Below are positions 16,434 to 24,777 of a DNA stretch of 64,000 nucleotides, one piece after another. Location: assembly GCF_001612785.1 (NCBI RefSeq), contig NZ_BDBC01000021.1:41985-105984 (forward strand), written 5' to 3'. The notes below the pieces were generated by a model that was given only the letters and a program-made list of their open reading frames with translations, searched no databases and was not told the origin of the DNA. Each line of letters begins with the position of its first letter. Position 1 is the first letter of the stretch. The stretch comes from Nocardia beijingensis NBRC 16342. GTDB taxonomy: Bacteria > Actinomycetota > Actinomycetes > Mycobacteriales > Mycobacteriaceae. Made by a program: the position numbers and the translations under genes.

Positions 16434-17636
16434 ATGTGGTTCGCGCTGGTGTACGGCGGCGTCGGCGTCTTCGCCTTCGCGACGTTCCTGTGGCGGACCG
16501 GTCTGGCCCTGCGCAACCCGGGCAGTCCGGCGCGCTGGGCGGTCGCGTTCGCCATCCTCGCGGCGGGCATCGGGTTCGAAGCGGCCGTGCCGCGGATCTA
16601 CACCTGGATCGATGACGTCTCCGGCGTGCCCAATCTGGCGTCGCTGGTGGTGTACGGGGCCATCGCGGGCGCGGTGCTCGCCCAGGTGGTCTGGACCGGG
16701 TTCATGGTGGCCGACCGGGAACCGGACGCCAAGGCGGCCCGGCGCGTACTCGTCCTTCCGGTGCTCGCGCCCGTGGTGCTCGTGGCACTCTTCGCGGCGG
16801 CGCCGGTGCACGACGAGAGTCATCCCACCGACTTCGACCACCACTACGCGAAAGTACCGCTGGCAGCGGTGTTTCTCGGCGTCTACCTCGCGGTCTATTC
16901 GGCGGCGCTGGTGCGCATCATCGTGTTGTGCCGCCGCTGGATGGGCGAGGTCGACCGGATCTGGTTGCGCCGCGGCCTACGGCTGCTCGCGCTCGGCAGC
17001 ACCGTCGCGCTCGGCTACAGCGCGGGCAAGGTGATCGCGATCGGCGCGGCGTGGTCCGGGATCGATCTGCGCCGCCTCAACACCGACATCGCGCCCGCGT
17101 TCGCCAGCCTGGGCGCCGCCGTCATGCTGATCGGCTACCTGTGCCCCTCGCTGGCGCCGTGGCTGCTGCACACGACAGCACGGCTGCGCGCGCTGCCGCG
17201 GCTGCGCCCGCTGTGGCTGGCCCTGCGCGAGGTGGACCCCGAACTCGCGCATCCGCCGGATCGGCACAGTAGTGCGGCACGAGACCGGCTGTACCGCACG
17301 GTGATCGAGATCCGCGACTGGCTGTTGCGGTTGCAGCCCTACCTGTCCGCCGAGGCCGAAGCGATCGCCGAACGCCTGGCGACCGAACTGGCGATCCCGG
17401 CGCGCGACAGGGCCGCCGCGATCGAGGCCGCCCGCATCGCCGCGGCGCTGCGAGCGCACCGGCTCGGTCTGCCGCCCACCGGCGAGAACCGGTCGTTCCG
17501 CGAACCGAGCGAACCCACCCTGGCCGCCGAGTTGGCCTGGCTGGTCGAGGTAGCCGTCCAATTCGACCGGGGCCCAGTGGTTTCGGCGATCCTGGCCGAG
17601 CCGGCGAACACCGGCGATCCGGCGTCCCCGCGCTGA
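16434..17636 (+). CDS. MAB_1171c/DUF6545-family seven-TM membrane protein
   Basis: 400 aa. Seven hydrophobic helices fill residues 1-240 (starting MWFALVYGGVGVFAFATFLW), followed by a ~160-residue cytoplasmic domain with DLRRLNTDIAPAF at the junction and ARDRLYRTVIEIRDWLLRLQPYL. This is the MAB_1171c family, sometimes labelled putative transporter, always without demonstrated substrate. The seven-helix plus soluble-tail layout looks more like a receptor or sensor. It follows the ImmA/IrrE protease gene by 2 bp, so one mRNA encodes regulator, protease and membrane protein. Confidence 0.75.
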   Translation: MWFALVYGGVGVFAFATFLWRTGLALRNPGSPARWAVAFAILAAGIGFEAAVPRIYTWIDDVSGVPNLASLVVYGAIAGAVLAQVVWTGFMVADREPDAKAARRVLVLPVLAPVVLVALFAAAPVHDESHPTDFDHHYAKVPLAAVFLGVYLAVYSAALVRIIVLCRRWMGEVDRIWLRRGLRLLALGSTVALGYSAGKVIAIGAAWSGIDLRRLNTDIAPAFASLGAAVMLIGYLCPSLAPWLLHTTARLRALPRLRPLWLALREVDPELAHPPDRHSSAARDRLYRTVIEIRDWLLRLQPYLSAEAEAIAERLATELAIPARDRAAAIEAARIAAALRAHRLGLPPTGENRSFREPSEPTLAAELAWLVEVAVQFDRGPVVSAILAEPANTGDPASPR

Positions 17637-17638
17637 GG

Positions 17639-18640
17639 TCAGTACGGGCGGCTCGGTACGCGCGCCCGCCGGATGGGCACCATCGTCCACCAGGTGACGC
17701 AGCGCCACACCCACTCGAGCGGCCCGTATTCGAACCACCGCAACCACACGGCACTGCACACCGCCTGCATCGCGATGATCCCGACCGCCAACCCGAGAAC
17801 CGCCGCGTAGCTGCCGGAGCCCGACAGACCCAGCCGCGGCGCGGCGAGCAGGATCGCGGCGGTGGCGCCGACGTAGTTGGTCAAAGCCAGACGGCCCAGC
17901 GGCCGCAACACCTCCGCCAGCACCTGGCCCGGCTCGATGCGCAGCAACAGCAGCAGCCCGGTGACATAGGCCAGCGCACCGAGCAGACCCGCGACAGCGA
18001 GGGACGGGGTGGACCACAGTTCCAGATAGGGAGTGCGGTATTCCCACCTGCCCGCCACTATCGCGGCGGGCAGGGCGAGGGCGAAGACGGCGGCGATCTG
18101 CCAGCCCCGCTCGTCGAGAGTGTCCACGATCCCCGCGCGGGCGGTGGCCAGTCCGAGTAGGAACAGCCCCGGTGTGAGGGCCAGCCCGCCGCCGAGTGCG
18201 AGCGCGACACCGAAGGTCCCTACCAGTCCCGCCAGCAGCACCGCCCAGTTCGGCAGCGCCGCGGCGGGCAGCAGAATCGCCAACCCGGCCAGCGCGTACG
18301 GCAGCAGGGCCTCACCCGGCTGGAACTGCTGATGAACCAGGCCGATCACCCCCAGCGCGAGCAAGCGGCGGATCAGCACCAGCCGCGGGCGCTCGCCCCG
18401 CTCCGCCGCGCTGTCGAGCAGCAAGGCGAAGCCGATCCCGAACAGGAACGCGAAGATCGGGAAGAACCGCCCCTCGAACACCACCGACAGCACGTGCCGG
18501 ACCGGTAGCACCACGCCCGATGCGTCGGTCGCCGGGATGTCGGTGATCCGCCAGATGTTCACCACCAGCATGCCGCACAGCGCGAACCCACGAACCGCGT
18601 CGAGTTCCTGGATGCGTAGCGGACCCGCGTCGTGGTGCAT
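17639..18640 (-). CDS. DUF418-family integral membrane protein
   Basis: 333 aa. N-terminal LRIQELDAVRGFALCGMLVVNI is the family opening; about eight to nine helices follow, with FEGRFFPIFAFLFGIGFALLL and the C-terminal DUF418 block PLGRLALTNYVGATAAILL and WFEYGPLEWVWRCVTWW. These YeiB-like proteins are of unknown function, related in the N-terminal half to acyltransferase-type membrane proteins. The ATG at 18640 is chosen since upstream sequence is not hydrophobic. It is divergent from the MarR gene, with a palindrome between them, and its stop nearly touches that of the convergent 7-TM gene (2 bp). Confidence 0.8.
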   Translation of the reverse strand: MHHDAGPLRIQELDAVRGFALCGMLVVNIWRITDIPATDASGVVLPVRHVLSVVFEGRFFPIFAFLFGIGFALLLDSAAERGERPRLVLIRRLLALGVIGLVHQQFQPGEALLPYALAGLAILLPAAALPNWAVLLAGLVGTFGVALALGGGLALTPGLFLLGLATARAGIVDTLDERGWQIAAVFALALPAAIVAGRWEYRTPYLELWSTPSLAVAGLLGALAYVTGLLLLLRIEPGQVLAEVLRPLGRLALTNYVGATAAILLAAPRLGLSGSGSYAAVLGLAVGIIAMQAVCSAVWLRWFEYGPLEWVWRCVTWWTMVPIRRARVPSRPY

Positions 18641-18705
18641 GGAACTCACGGTAACCAGCGTCGGCCCAGGAGCCGGGATCTCGCGCCGAGATGTCGCACA
18701 CATTG

Positions 18706-18734
18706 ATTAATGCACGAACTGTTCGTGCGCTAAT
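18706..18734. promoter_or_regulatory. Palindromic operator between DUF418 and OhrR-like genes
   Basis: GCACGAAC-T-GTTCGTGC (18712-18728) is a perfect 8-bp inverted repeat with single-base centre; flanking ATTA/TAAT extend the symmetry to 29 bp with two unpaired positions each side. It lies 32 bp before the MarR-family start and between divergent genes, the expected place for an autoregulatory MarR site. Confidence 0.7.
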
Positions 18735-18760
18735 TTGGACGGCGGACCGAGGAGGTGCCG

Positions 18761-19252
18761 ATGGAAACCGAGATCGACGACCCGCTGCGCTTGGACCGGC
18801 AGGTCTGCTTCGCGCTGGCCGTGGCCAATCGCGCGGTGCTGGCCGTCTACCGTCCGCTGCTCGAGCCGCTCGGGCTCACCCACCCGCAATATCTGGTGAT
18901 GCTCGCGCTCTGGGGCGAGGCGCCGATGTCGGTGAAAGCGATCGCCGAGGCCATCCAGCTGGACTCCCCCACCCTGTCCCCGCTGCTCAAGCGTCTCGAA
19001 GCCGCCGGGCTGATCAGCCGCGAACGCGACAGCCGAGACGAACGCAACCTGGTGGTGAACCTGACGCGGGCCGGAGCCGAACTGCGTGCGAAGGCCGAGC
19101 GGATACCGCCCGAAGTCGTGCGACGCCTCGGCGTGACCCTGGACGACCTCGAGCAGTTGCGCGAAGTGCTCACCCGGGTGAACGAGGCGGCCCGCCGGTC
19201 GGTGCTCGCCGAGCCCGACGCCCCGTCCCCCAATCGAGGAGCCCGGTCATGA
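18761..19252 (+). CDS. MarR-family regulator, OhrR-like
   Basis: 163 aa. N-terminal LDRQVCFALAVANRAVLAVYRPLLEPLGLTHPQYLVML is the OhrR pattern, with the peroxide-sensing type cysteine at Cys16. Winged helix: SVKAIAEAIQLDSPTLSPLLKRLEAAGLISRERDSRDERN. OhrR proteins lose DNA binding when this cysteine is oxidised by organic peroxide. GGAGG lies 5 nt before the ATG. No ohr peroxidase is adjacent; instead the divergent DUF418 gene and the overlapping downstream DUF5313-like gene may be its targets, together with itself. Confidence 0.82.
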   Translation: METEIDDPLRLDRQVCFALAVANRAVLAVYRPLLEPLGLTHPQYLVMLALWGEAPMSVKAIAEAIQLDSPTLSPLLKRLEAAGLISRERDSRDERNLVVNLTRAGAELRAKAERIPPEVVRRLGVTLDDLEQLREVLTRVNEAARRSVLAEPDAPSPNRGARS

Positions 19253-19629
19253 CCCACGAACGACGACGGCCAGGTCCGATCCAGTGGATCGGCTACGCCT
19301 TCGGCCGCCGCCTGCCCGATTCGATGCGCGAGTGGGTGCGCGACGACCTCACCGGCAGGTTCGCCGCCACCCGGCACGTGCTGCGCGGCATCGTGCCGTT
19401 CACGCCGCTGTTCGCCGCGTTCCTGCTCTTTCCCGGCGAGTTGTGGTTGCGCGGCGCGATGGTCCTGCTGGCGCTGCTGCTGGCCCTGTTCTACACCGTC
19501 GCCTTCATGCCGATGAACCGCGCGCACCGGCTGGCGAAGCACGGCTTGCCCGCGGATCTGGAGAACCCGCGGCGAGCCCGGCTCCGGGCCGTGGAACGAG
19601 CCAGGTACGCGGCGCAGCACCCGCACTGA
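19249..19629 (+). CDS. DUF5313-like membrane protein
   Basis: 126 aa. Opening RPGPIQWIGYAFGRRLPDSMREWVRDDLTG is characteristic of the DUF5313 group in Nocardia and Mycobacterium. Two membrane helices follow (GIVPFTPLFAAFLLFPG and MVLLALLLALFYTVAFM), then a basic cytoplasmic tail. The start overlaps the OhrR-like stop (ATGA) and has GAGGAG upstream, so the two genes are translationally coupled. Function unknown; co-expression with an oxidant-sensing regulator suggests a membrane stress role. Confidence 0.72.
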   Translation: MTHERRRPGPIQWIGYAFGRRLPDSMREWVRDDLTGRFAATRHVLRGIVPFTPLFAAFLLFPGELWLRGAMVLLALLLALFYTVAFMPMNRAHRLAKHGLPADLENPRRARLRAVERARYAAQHPH

Positions 19630-19645
19630 GCGGCGCGGCCACGGA

Positions 19646-19671
19646 ACGCGGGCGACTCGATACGCCCGCGT
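19646..19671 (+). terminator. Hairpin terminator
   Basis: ACGCGGGCG (19646-19654) and CGCCCGCGT (19663-19671) form a perfect 9-bp stem with an 8-nt loop, 16 bp after the DUF5313-like stop. Confidence 0.6.
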
Positions 19672-19807
19672 CGCCGCCACTACGAGCGCACCAATCCGGC
19701 GGACTCGACACCGCGCGGATCCGTTTCGTAACAGAGGCTTTCGATGAACCGGGCGGGTGCGAGATCGCAGGGATGCCGGATGGCCGACGCGCTCGCCTGA
19801 ACTTCCG

Positions 19808-20908
19808 CTAGGGGCTGGCGGCGAGGCCGACGAAGGCCGCGAACACGGCCAGATGGACGCCGCCTTGGAGCAGCGTCGCCCGTCCCGGAACGATCGTCAG
19901 GCCGCCGACCACGACGGTCAGGGCCAACAGCACCATCTGGGTCGCGCCCAGGCCGAGCACCAGCGGGCCGTCCAGCCAGATGCTGGCCACGGCGAGCGCA
20001 GGAATGGTGAGGCCGATGCTCGCCATCGCCGAACCCAGCGCCAGATTGAGACCGATCTGCACTTGGTCGCGGCGCGCGGCCCGCACCGCGGCGATCGTCT
20101 CGGGCAGCAACACCAGCAGCGCGATCACCACGCCCACCGCCGATTGCGGCAGACCCGCCGACTGGACCGCGGATTCGACGGCGGGCGAAACCACCTTCGC
20201 CAGACCCACCACGCAGACCAGGGCGACCAGCAGCAGGCCGAGGCTGGTGACGGCGTCGCGCGCCGTCGGCGGCTCGACGCCCTCGTCGTCCTCCGCGACG
20301 ACCCCATCCGCTTCGACCGGCAGGAAATCATCCGGATGACGCACGGTCTGCACCATCACGAACAAGACGTACAGCGCGAGCGAGGCCACCGCGGCGAAGG
20401 CCAGCTGCGCGGGCGAGAACTCCGGACCTGGCTTGCTCGTGGTGAAGGTCGGCAGCACGAGGCTGAGCGTCGCCAGCGTCGCGACCGTGGCCAGCGCCGC
20501 GCCGGTGCCTTCGGCGTTGAACACCGCCACGCGCCTGCGCAGGGCCCCCACCAGCAGGCAGAGACCGAAGATGCCGTTGCAGGTGATCATCGCCGCGGCG
20601 AAGACCGTGTCGCGGGCCAGGGTCGCGGTCTTGTCGCCGCCCTGCGTCATCAGGGTGAGGATGAGCGCGACCTCGATCACGGTCACCGCGACGGCGAGCA
20701 CCAGCGAGCCGAACGGTTCGCCGACGCGGCGCGCCACCACTTCCGCGTGATGCACCGCCGCGAGCACCGCCCCGATCAACGCCACCGCCACGATCGTCAC
20801 CGCGACACCGGGCAGACTCCGCCCCCAAGTAGCCAGGAGAGCGACGACGGCGAGCAATGGTACGAGCACGGTCCAGCGAGCGATCAACACACGGATCATG
20901 CCCACCAT
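19808..20908 (-). CDS. chaA: Ca2+/Na+:H+ antiporter, ChaA type
   Basis: 366 aa cation antiporter with two CaCA repeats. Repeat 1 carries VTVIEVALILTLM and ARDTVFAAAMITCNGIFGLCLL; repeat 2 carries LLPETIAAVRAARRDQVQIGLNLALGSAMASIGLTIPAL, the acidic alpha-repeat motifs of cation/proton exchange. An acidic cytoplasmic loop lies between them (ADGVVAEDDEGVEPP). About eleven helices are expected. It would exchange Ca2+ or Na+ for protons at the cell membrane. The start may be 20908 or the ATG three codons in (20899). Confidence 0.88.
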   Translation of the reverse strand: MVGMIRVLIARWTVLVPLLAVVALLATWGRSLPGVAVTIVAVALIGAVLAAVHHAEVVARRVGEPFGSLVLAVAVTVIEVALILTLMTQGGDKTATLARDTVFAAAMITCNGIFGLCLLVGALRRRVAVFNAEGTGAALATVATLATLSLVLPTFTTSKPGPEFSPAQLAFAAVASLALYVLFVMVQTVRHPDDFLPVEADGVVAEDDEGVEPPTARDAVTSLGLLLVALVCVVGLAKVVSPAVESAVQSAGLPQSAVGVVIALLVLLPETIAAVRAARRDQVQIGLNLALGSAMASIGLTIPALAVASIWLDGPLVLGLGATQMVLLALTVVVGGLTIVPGRATLLQGGVHLAVFAAFVGLAASP

Positions 20909-21254
20909 GATCCCAGCAAATAACCCGCATCCTGGTCAGGCGACCAACAACCCCCGCCCCCGACTCACTTATCCAGCCACGATGTACGAAAGCGTGCCAC
21001 CAGCCCCCAGCGACGAAATCCACTGAGACCTGCTCGATCAGCCCGACGAACCCCGTAGCGCGGTTCGGCCACGACGCACGAACCGTGATCCCGAACACAC
21101 GAATCCAGCGGCGGCCGTTCGACTATCACTCACACCCAACTCCGCGCGAGCGCTCTCGCCACCCCGAGCCGATCCCGCGAGTGGCACATGGCTGTGGCGA
21201 ATCGCGAGAGGGCCGCACAATGGTGTGCCACTCGCGGAGTGGGATGACCGCAGA
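20909..21254. other. Intergenic region with long inverted repeat
   Basis: About 350 bp upstream of the antiporter gene. No credible gene. CCGCGAGTGGCACA (21175-21188) and TGTGCCACTCGCGG (21224-21237) are perfect 14-bp arms 35 nt apart, ending 18 bp from the stop of the upstream reductase gene, so they may act as its terminator. Confidence 0.5.
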
Positions 21255-21650
21255 TCAGTCGTCGAGATCGATGCGTAGCGTGAGGAGGTCGGTGCCGACC
21301 AAGCGGACGGCCGCGCTGTTGCCGCGCGGTAAGGAGGCCAAGCGGGCGCGCGGGTCGTCGTCGGGCAGCAGGTGCGCGGTACCGGTGTGCCAGTGGCCGT
21401 GCAGGCGCAGCCGGACCCGGTTGTTCGCTTTGATGTTCCGCACGTACTGGGAACGCTCGCCGAACTCGGAGACGAGCCAGAATTCCCGTCCGACCTTTCG
21501 TCCACCGATCGGAGTGATCCGTGGCTGCCCGCTGACCCGGCCGGTGGTCTCCAGGAGCGTCTGGCCGGGCAGCGTCCTGAGGATCGGATTGCCCAATCGG
21601 CGCTGGAACGTCGTCACCACCCGATGCTGGATATCGCGCAAGTTCGGCAT
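21255..21650 (-). CDS. DDN-family (F420-dependent) nitroreductase-like protein
   Basis: 131 aa. Core motifs LLETTGRVSGQPRITPIGGRKVGREFWLVSEFG and SQYVRNIKANNRVRLRLHGHWH fit the nitroreductase/quinone-reductase split-barrel family that binds F420. It differs from the relative at 5199-5609 by its N-terminal QRRLGNPILRTLPGQ segment, which in this family can associate with membrane. The ATG at 21650 gives a family-length protein; a longer frame upstream has no family features. Monocistronic, with a long inverted repeat behind it. Confidence 0.82.
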   Translation of the reverse strand: MPNLRDIQHRVVTTFQRRLGNPILRTLPGQTLLETTGRVSGQPRITPIGGRKVGREFWLVSEFGERSQYVRNIKANNRVRLRLHGHWHTGTAHLLPDDDPRARLASLPRGNSAAVRLVGTDLLTLRIDLDD

Positions 21651-22250
21651 GCGGCGACCGTAACACCGGGCGCACCCGTCGGCAGGCTGCGCGACACGCG
21701 CGATTCGGGCGTTGACCAGCGTAGGGACCCGGCTGCGACCGGCCGAAGCGCCGGTAGGAACCGGGACGCAAACCTTCGCCCATCGCGTCGCGCAGTATCG
21801 ACCGTCCGCCGCACCGGTTCGGGCGGGGTAGGGCACGCGGTGAGCAACTGGACGAGTAGCCATATGCGGCAAGGCCATAATGTGATACGCGCTATAAACT
21901 TCAGCTCCGGCAATACGACTCGACACCCCGGGACACGCGCAGTGCTCACTGCCCAGGGGGCGAACCACGCATTGCCGGGCGCTGTCCTGGTCAGGCACAC
22001 GTTCGCGGCGATCGCCCAGCGTGGGGCGTACCGTTCCGACGCAACGTGTTCCGCCGGGTCACATCGGGCCGACCCGCTGTCATGGGAAAGCGCCCGCAGC
22101 CGAAAGACGAAGTCACATCGCGAGATCACCCGCGTTTCCCTCGGCCGCCCGGCGGCGCGATCGCGCGCGGGCGAGCCGAGGCGATGTCGTTACCGAAGAA
22201 CATCCGGCAAGGAATCGACCCCGCACCGGTCGATAGGTGAGAATTTGGCG
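21651..22250. other. 600-bp intergenic region, no gene recognised
   Basis: Open frames on both strands are low-quality (Arg/Ser-rich, no family resemblance). Part of it (about 21860-21920) is AT-richer than its surroundings and could hold promoters for the divergent reductase and PhoU genes. No tRNA, hairpin of note or mobile element was seen. Confidence 0.4.
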
Positions 22251-22910
22251 GTGCGCACCCAGTTCACTGCCGAGCTCATCGCGTTGACCAACGACCTGAC
22301 GCAGATGTGCACGCTGGCCCACGACGCCGTCGAGCGCGTCACCGACGCGCTCGTCGACGCCGACCTCACCGCGACCTACGAGGTCTTCGCGCTCGACGAG
22401 CAGTTGCAGAAGATGTACGGCGCGTGCGAGGCGCGCACCGTGGTGCTGCTGGCATTACAAGCGCCGGTGGCCCGCGACCTGCGCCACGTGGTGACCGCGA
22501 TCCAGATCGCCGGTGAACTGTCACGCATCGGATGGCTCGCCAGCCGGGTCGCCGACAAGGTGTACCAGAGCCACCCAGGACACGTTGCGGGGCAACCCAT
22601 CCTGGACATCCTCGCCGCGATGGGCAAGCTCGCGGCCGAGCGCACGGCCTTGGCCGGGCGCGCCGTCGCCGGTCAGCACCCGCTGCCGGAGCAGGAGCCG
22701 CAGGCCAACTCGATGGAAACGCTGCATCAGCAGTTGCATGCCGCGCTGCGCAACCCGGATTCCCAGCCGTCCACCGAGGTCGCGATCGATATCGCGCTGC
22801 TGGGGCACCACCTGGAACGCTGCGCCGATCACACCGCGCGCATCGAGCGGCTCATCCGTTTCCTCGACACCGGGGTTCCCCCGACCGCCCAGCCCGCCGA
22901 CGACGAGTGA
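22251..22910 (+). CDS. PhoU-family phosphate-signalling protein
   Basis: 219 aa, the normal PhoU length, starting VRTQFTAELIALTNDLTQMC. Two PhoU three-helix repeats are visible: LALQAPVARDLRHVVTAIQIAGELSRIGWLA in the first and AIDIALLGHHLERCADHTARIERLI in the second, each with the metal-binding type E/D...R pattern. PhoU (PhoY in mycobacteria) couples the Pst phosphate transporter to the PhoR-PhoB-type two-component system and affects persistence. No pst genes are next to it, as for PhoY2. The GTG start is chosen by homology. Confidence 0.88.
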   Translation: MRTQFTAELIALTNDLTQMCTLAHDAVERVTDALVDADLTATYEVFALDEQLQKMYGACEARTVVLLALQAPVARDLRHVVTAIQIAGELSRIGWLASRVADKVYQSHPGHVAGQPILDILAAMGKLAAERTALAGRAVAGQHPLPEQEPQANSMETLHQQLHAALRNPDSQPSTEVAIDIALLGHHLERCADHTARIERLIRFLDTGVPPTAQPADDE

Positions 22911-22920
22911 GTCCGCGTTC

Positions 22921-22926
22921 TACAGT
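22921..22926 (+). promoter_or_regulatory. -10 box of leaderless mmuM
   Basis: TACAGT ends 6 nt before the GTG at 22933 and no proper ribosome-binding site exists, indicating a leaderless transcript. Confidence 0.5.
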
Positions 22927-22932
22927 GGAGCC

Positions 22933-23847
22933 GTGCTGTTCGACCCGGCGGCGGGGGCTCTGATCTCGGACGGTGGATTGGCCTCCGAGCTGGAAGCACG
23001 CGGCCACGACCTGTCCGGCGCGCTGTGGTCGGCCCGCCTGCTCGTGGACGATCCGGCCGCGATCCGGTCGGTGCACGAAGCCTATTTCCGCGCGGGCGCC
23101 GACATCGCCACCACCGCGACCTACCAGGCTTCCTTCGAGGGTTTCGCCGCGCGCGGGCTGACCAGGGCGCAGACGGTGCGGCTGTGGCGGCGTGGTGTGG
23201 CGCTGGCCCGCGCGGCCCGCGACGCCTGCGCCGACGACCGGCGCCGATGGGTCGCCGCCTCGGTCGGCCCCTACGGCGCCGCGCTGGCGGACGGATCGGA
23301 ATACCGTGGCCGCTACGGGCGCACCGTGGCCGAACTGCGGGCCTGGCACCGGCCGCGCATGGAGGTGCTCGCCGAGGCGGGCGCCGACCTGCTGGCCCTG
23401 GAGACCGTCCCCGACATCGACGAAGCCGAAGCGCTGGTGGACGTGGTGAACGACCTCGGCGTGCCCGCGTGGCTGAGTTACACCATCGACGGAACGCGCA
23501 CCCGGGCCGGACAGCCGCTCACCGACGCCTTCGCGGTGGCCGCCTGCTCGGACGCGATCGTCGCGATCGGGGTGAACTGCTGCGCGCCCGTCGATGTCGC
23601 CGCCGCGGTGGAACTCGCCGCAGGCACCGGCAAACCCGTGGTCGCCTATCCGAACAGCGGTGAGGCTTGGGACGCGGTGCGCCACCGCTGGAGCGGACCC
23701 GCACGGTTCACGACGGGACAAGCCCGGGACTGGCTCGCCCGAGGCGCACGGATCATCGGCGGGTGCTGCCGCGTCGGTCCGGCCCGGATCGCCCGCCTGG
23801 CAACGGAACTACGGGACCACCCACCCGCCGCCGAAGCACCGGGCTGA
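22933..23847 (+). CDS. mmuM: Homocysteine S-methyltransferase
   Basis: 304 aa zinc-dependent methyltransferase that makes methionine from homocysteine with S-methylmethionine or S-adenosylmethionine as donor. N-terminal ISDGGLASELEARGHDLSGALWSARLL is the family opening; zinc cysteines are in IGVNCCAP and the C-terminal IIGGCCRVGPARI. VAASVGPYGAALADGSEYRG and YPNSGEAWDA are further family blocks. The GTG start at 22933 is fixed by the TACAGT box just upstream. It stands alone between phoU and the convergent sigma-factor gene. Confidence 0.92.
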   Translation: MLFDPAAGALISDGGLASELEARGHDLSGALWSARLLVDDPAAIRSVHEAYFRAGADIATTATYQASFEGFAARGLTRAQTVRLWRRGVALARAARDACADDRRRWVAASVGPYGAALADGSEYRGRYGRTVAELRAWHRPRMEVLAEAGADLLALETVPDIDEAEALVDVVNDLGVPAWLSYTIDGTRTRAGQPLTDAFAVAACSDAIVAIGVNCCAPVDVAAAVELAAGTGKPVVAYPNSGEAWDAVRHRWSGPARFTTGQARDWLARGARIIGGCCRVGPARIARLATELRDHPPAAEAPG

Positions 23848-23852
23848 TCGCT

Positions 23853-24713
23853 TCACGTCTCCTCGAGCATCGGGAAACGGCCCGAACCGAGCAGTCCGGC
23901 GATCGCGTCCATCTTCGCCCGCGGCGCGGCGTAGTCGGGATGCGCGCGCAGCACCGACGCCGCGTCGTGCAGCCGGATCATCTGCCGTTCGGCCTCGGCC
24001 GCGGTGCGTCCGCCCGCGCTGACCGGATGGCGCGTGTACACCGGACGGCTCGGGTCGATCCGCCCCAGCGCGACGGCTTTGTCCACTCGGCGTGAGCAGC
24101 GGCAGAACGCCGCGGGATCGACCAGGCCACAGGTCGCGTTCAGGAAGTTCCCGAGTCGTTTCTTGGCGCGCTCCAACCGCTTTCGATAGGCGGCGGGAGT
24201 GATGTCGAGAATCCAGGCGGCCTCGGTGGAGTTCAGCTCGAATACGTCGCCGAGCACGAAGGCGATTCGTTCGTCCCTGGCCAGGCATTGCAACATGCCC
24301 TGACTACACGTCAGCCGCACCTCGGCGGTCAGCAGCACCGCTTCCGGTCCGCGATAGTCCGCTTCCGAGAGTCCGTCGGCCAGCCCGTCACGGTAGGCGT
24401 CCAAACTCAGTTCCGCGGCCTCCTGCGGAGTCTGCCGCCGCAGATTCAGCAGGTGGTTGACGCCGATGCGGTAGGCCCAGGTGAGCAGTTTCGCCTCGGC
24501 TCGCCAGGTGTGCAGATGATCGAGGACGCGCACCAAGATCTCCTGGGTCGCGTCCTCGGCCTCCGCTGGCCGCCAGACCATGCGCAGCGCCAGCCGATAC
24601 AGCGGGTCCTGCAACAGGCGCACCACCTGCGCGACGGCGTCCCGGTCACCCGCGACCGCGCGGGCGACCATGGCCTTCTCCCGCGCCGCGGCCTGCTCCT
24701 GCTCCGTGCTCAT
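23853..24713 (-). CDS. ECF-type RNA polymerase sigma factor with Cys-containing C-terminal tail
   Basis: 286 aa. Region 2: DPLYRLALRMVWRPAEAEDATQEILVRVLDHLHTWRAEAKLLTWAYRIGVNHLL. Region 4: QCLARDERIAFVLGDVFELNSTEAAWILDITPAAYRKRLERAKKRL. Instead of ending there, it continues ~90 residues with CGLVDPAAFCRCSRR and a helical tail ending RFPMLEET. The Cys cluster (C-x8-C-x-C) could bind zinc or respond to oxidation. No anti-sigma gene is adjacent, so the tail may do the regulating. AAAGAT ends 6 nt before the ATG, a candidate leaderless box. The haloalkane dehalogenase gene lies immediately upstream on the same strand. Confidence 0.8.
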   Translation of the reverse strand: MSTEQEQAAAREKAMVARAVAGDRDAVAQVVRLLQDPLYRLALRMVWRPAEAEDATQEILVRVLDHLHTWRAEAKLLTWAYRIGVNHLLNLRRQTPQEAAELSLDAYRDGLADGLSEADYRGPEAVLLTAEVRLTCSQGMLQCLARDERIAFVLGDVFELNSTEAAWILDITPAAYRKRLERAKKRLGNFLNATCGLVDPAAFCRCSRRVDKAVALGRIDPSRPVYTRHPVSAGGRTAAEAERQMIRLHDAASVLRAHPDYAAPRAKMDAIAGLLGSGRFPMLEET

Positions 24714-24777
24714 CCGGCCATCTTTCGGCCCGCGCCGCGGTCGGCGCAAGCACTGCCGGATCACATCGCGACCGGTG

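Noticed and set aside
21614..22129. A 171-codon minus-strand frame upstream of the DDN-family gene.
   Set aside because: No start signal, Arg/Ser/Pro-rich, overlaps the 5' end of a better gene.
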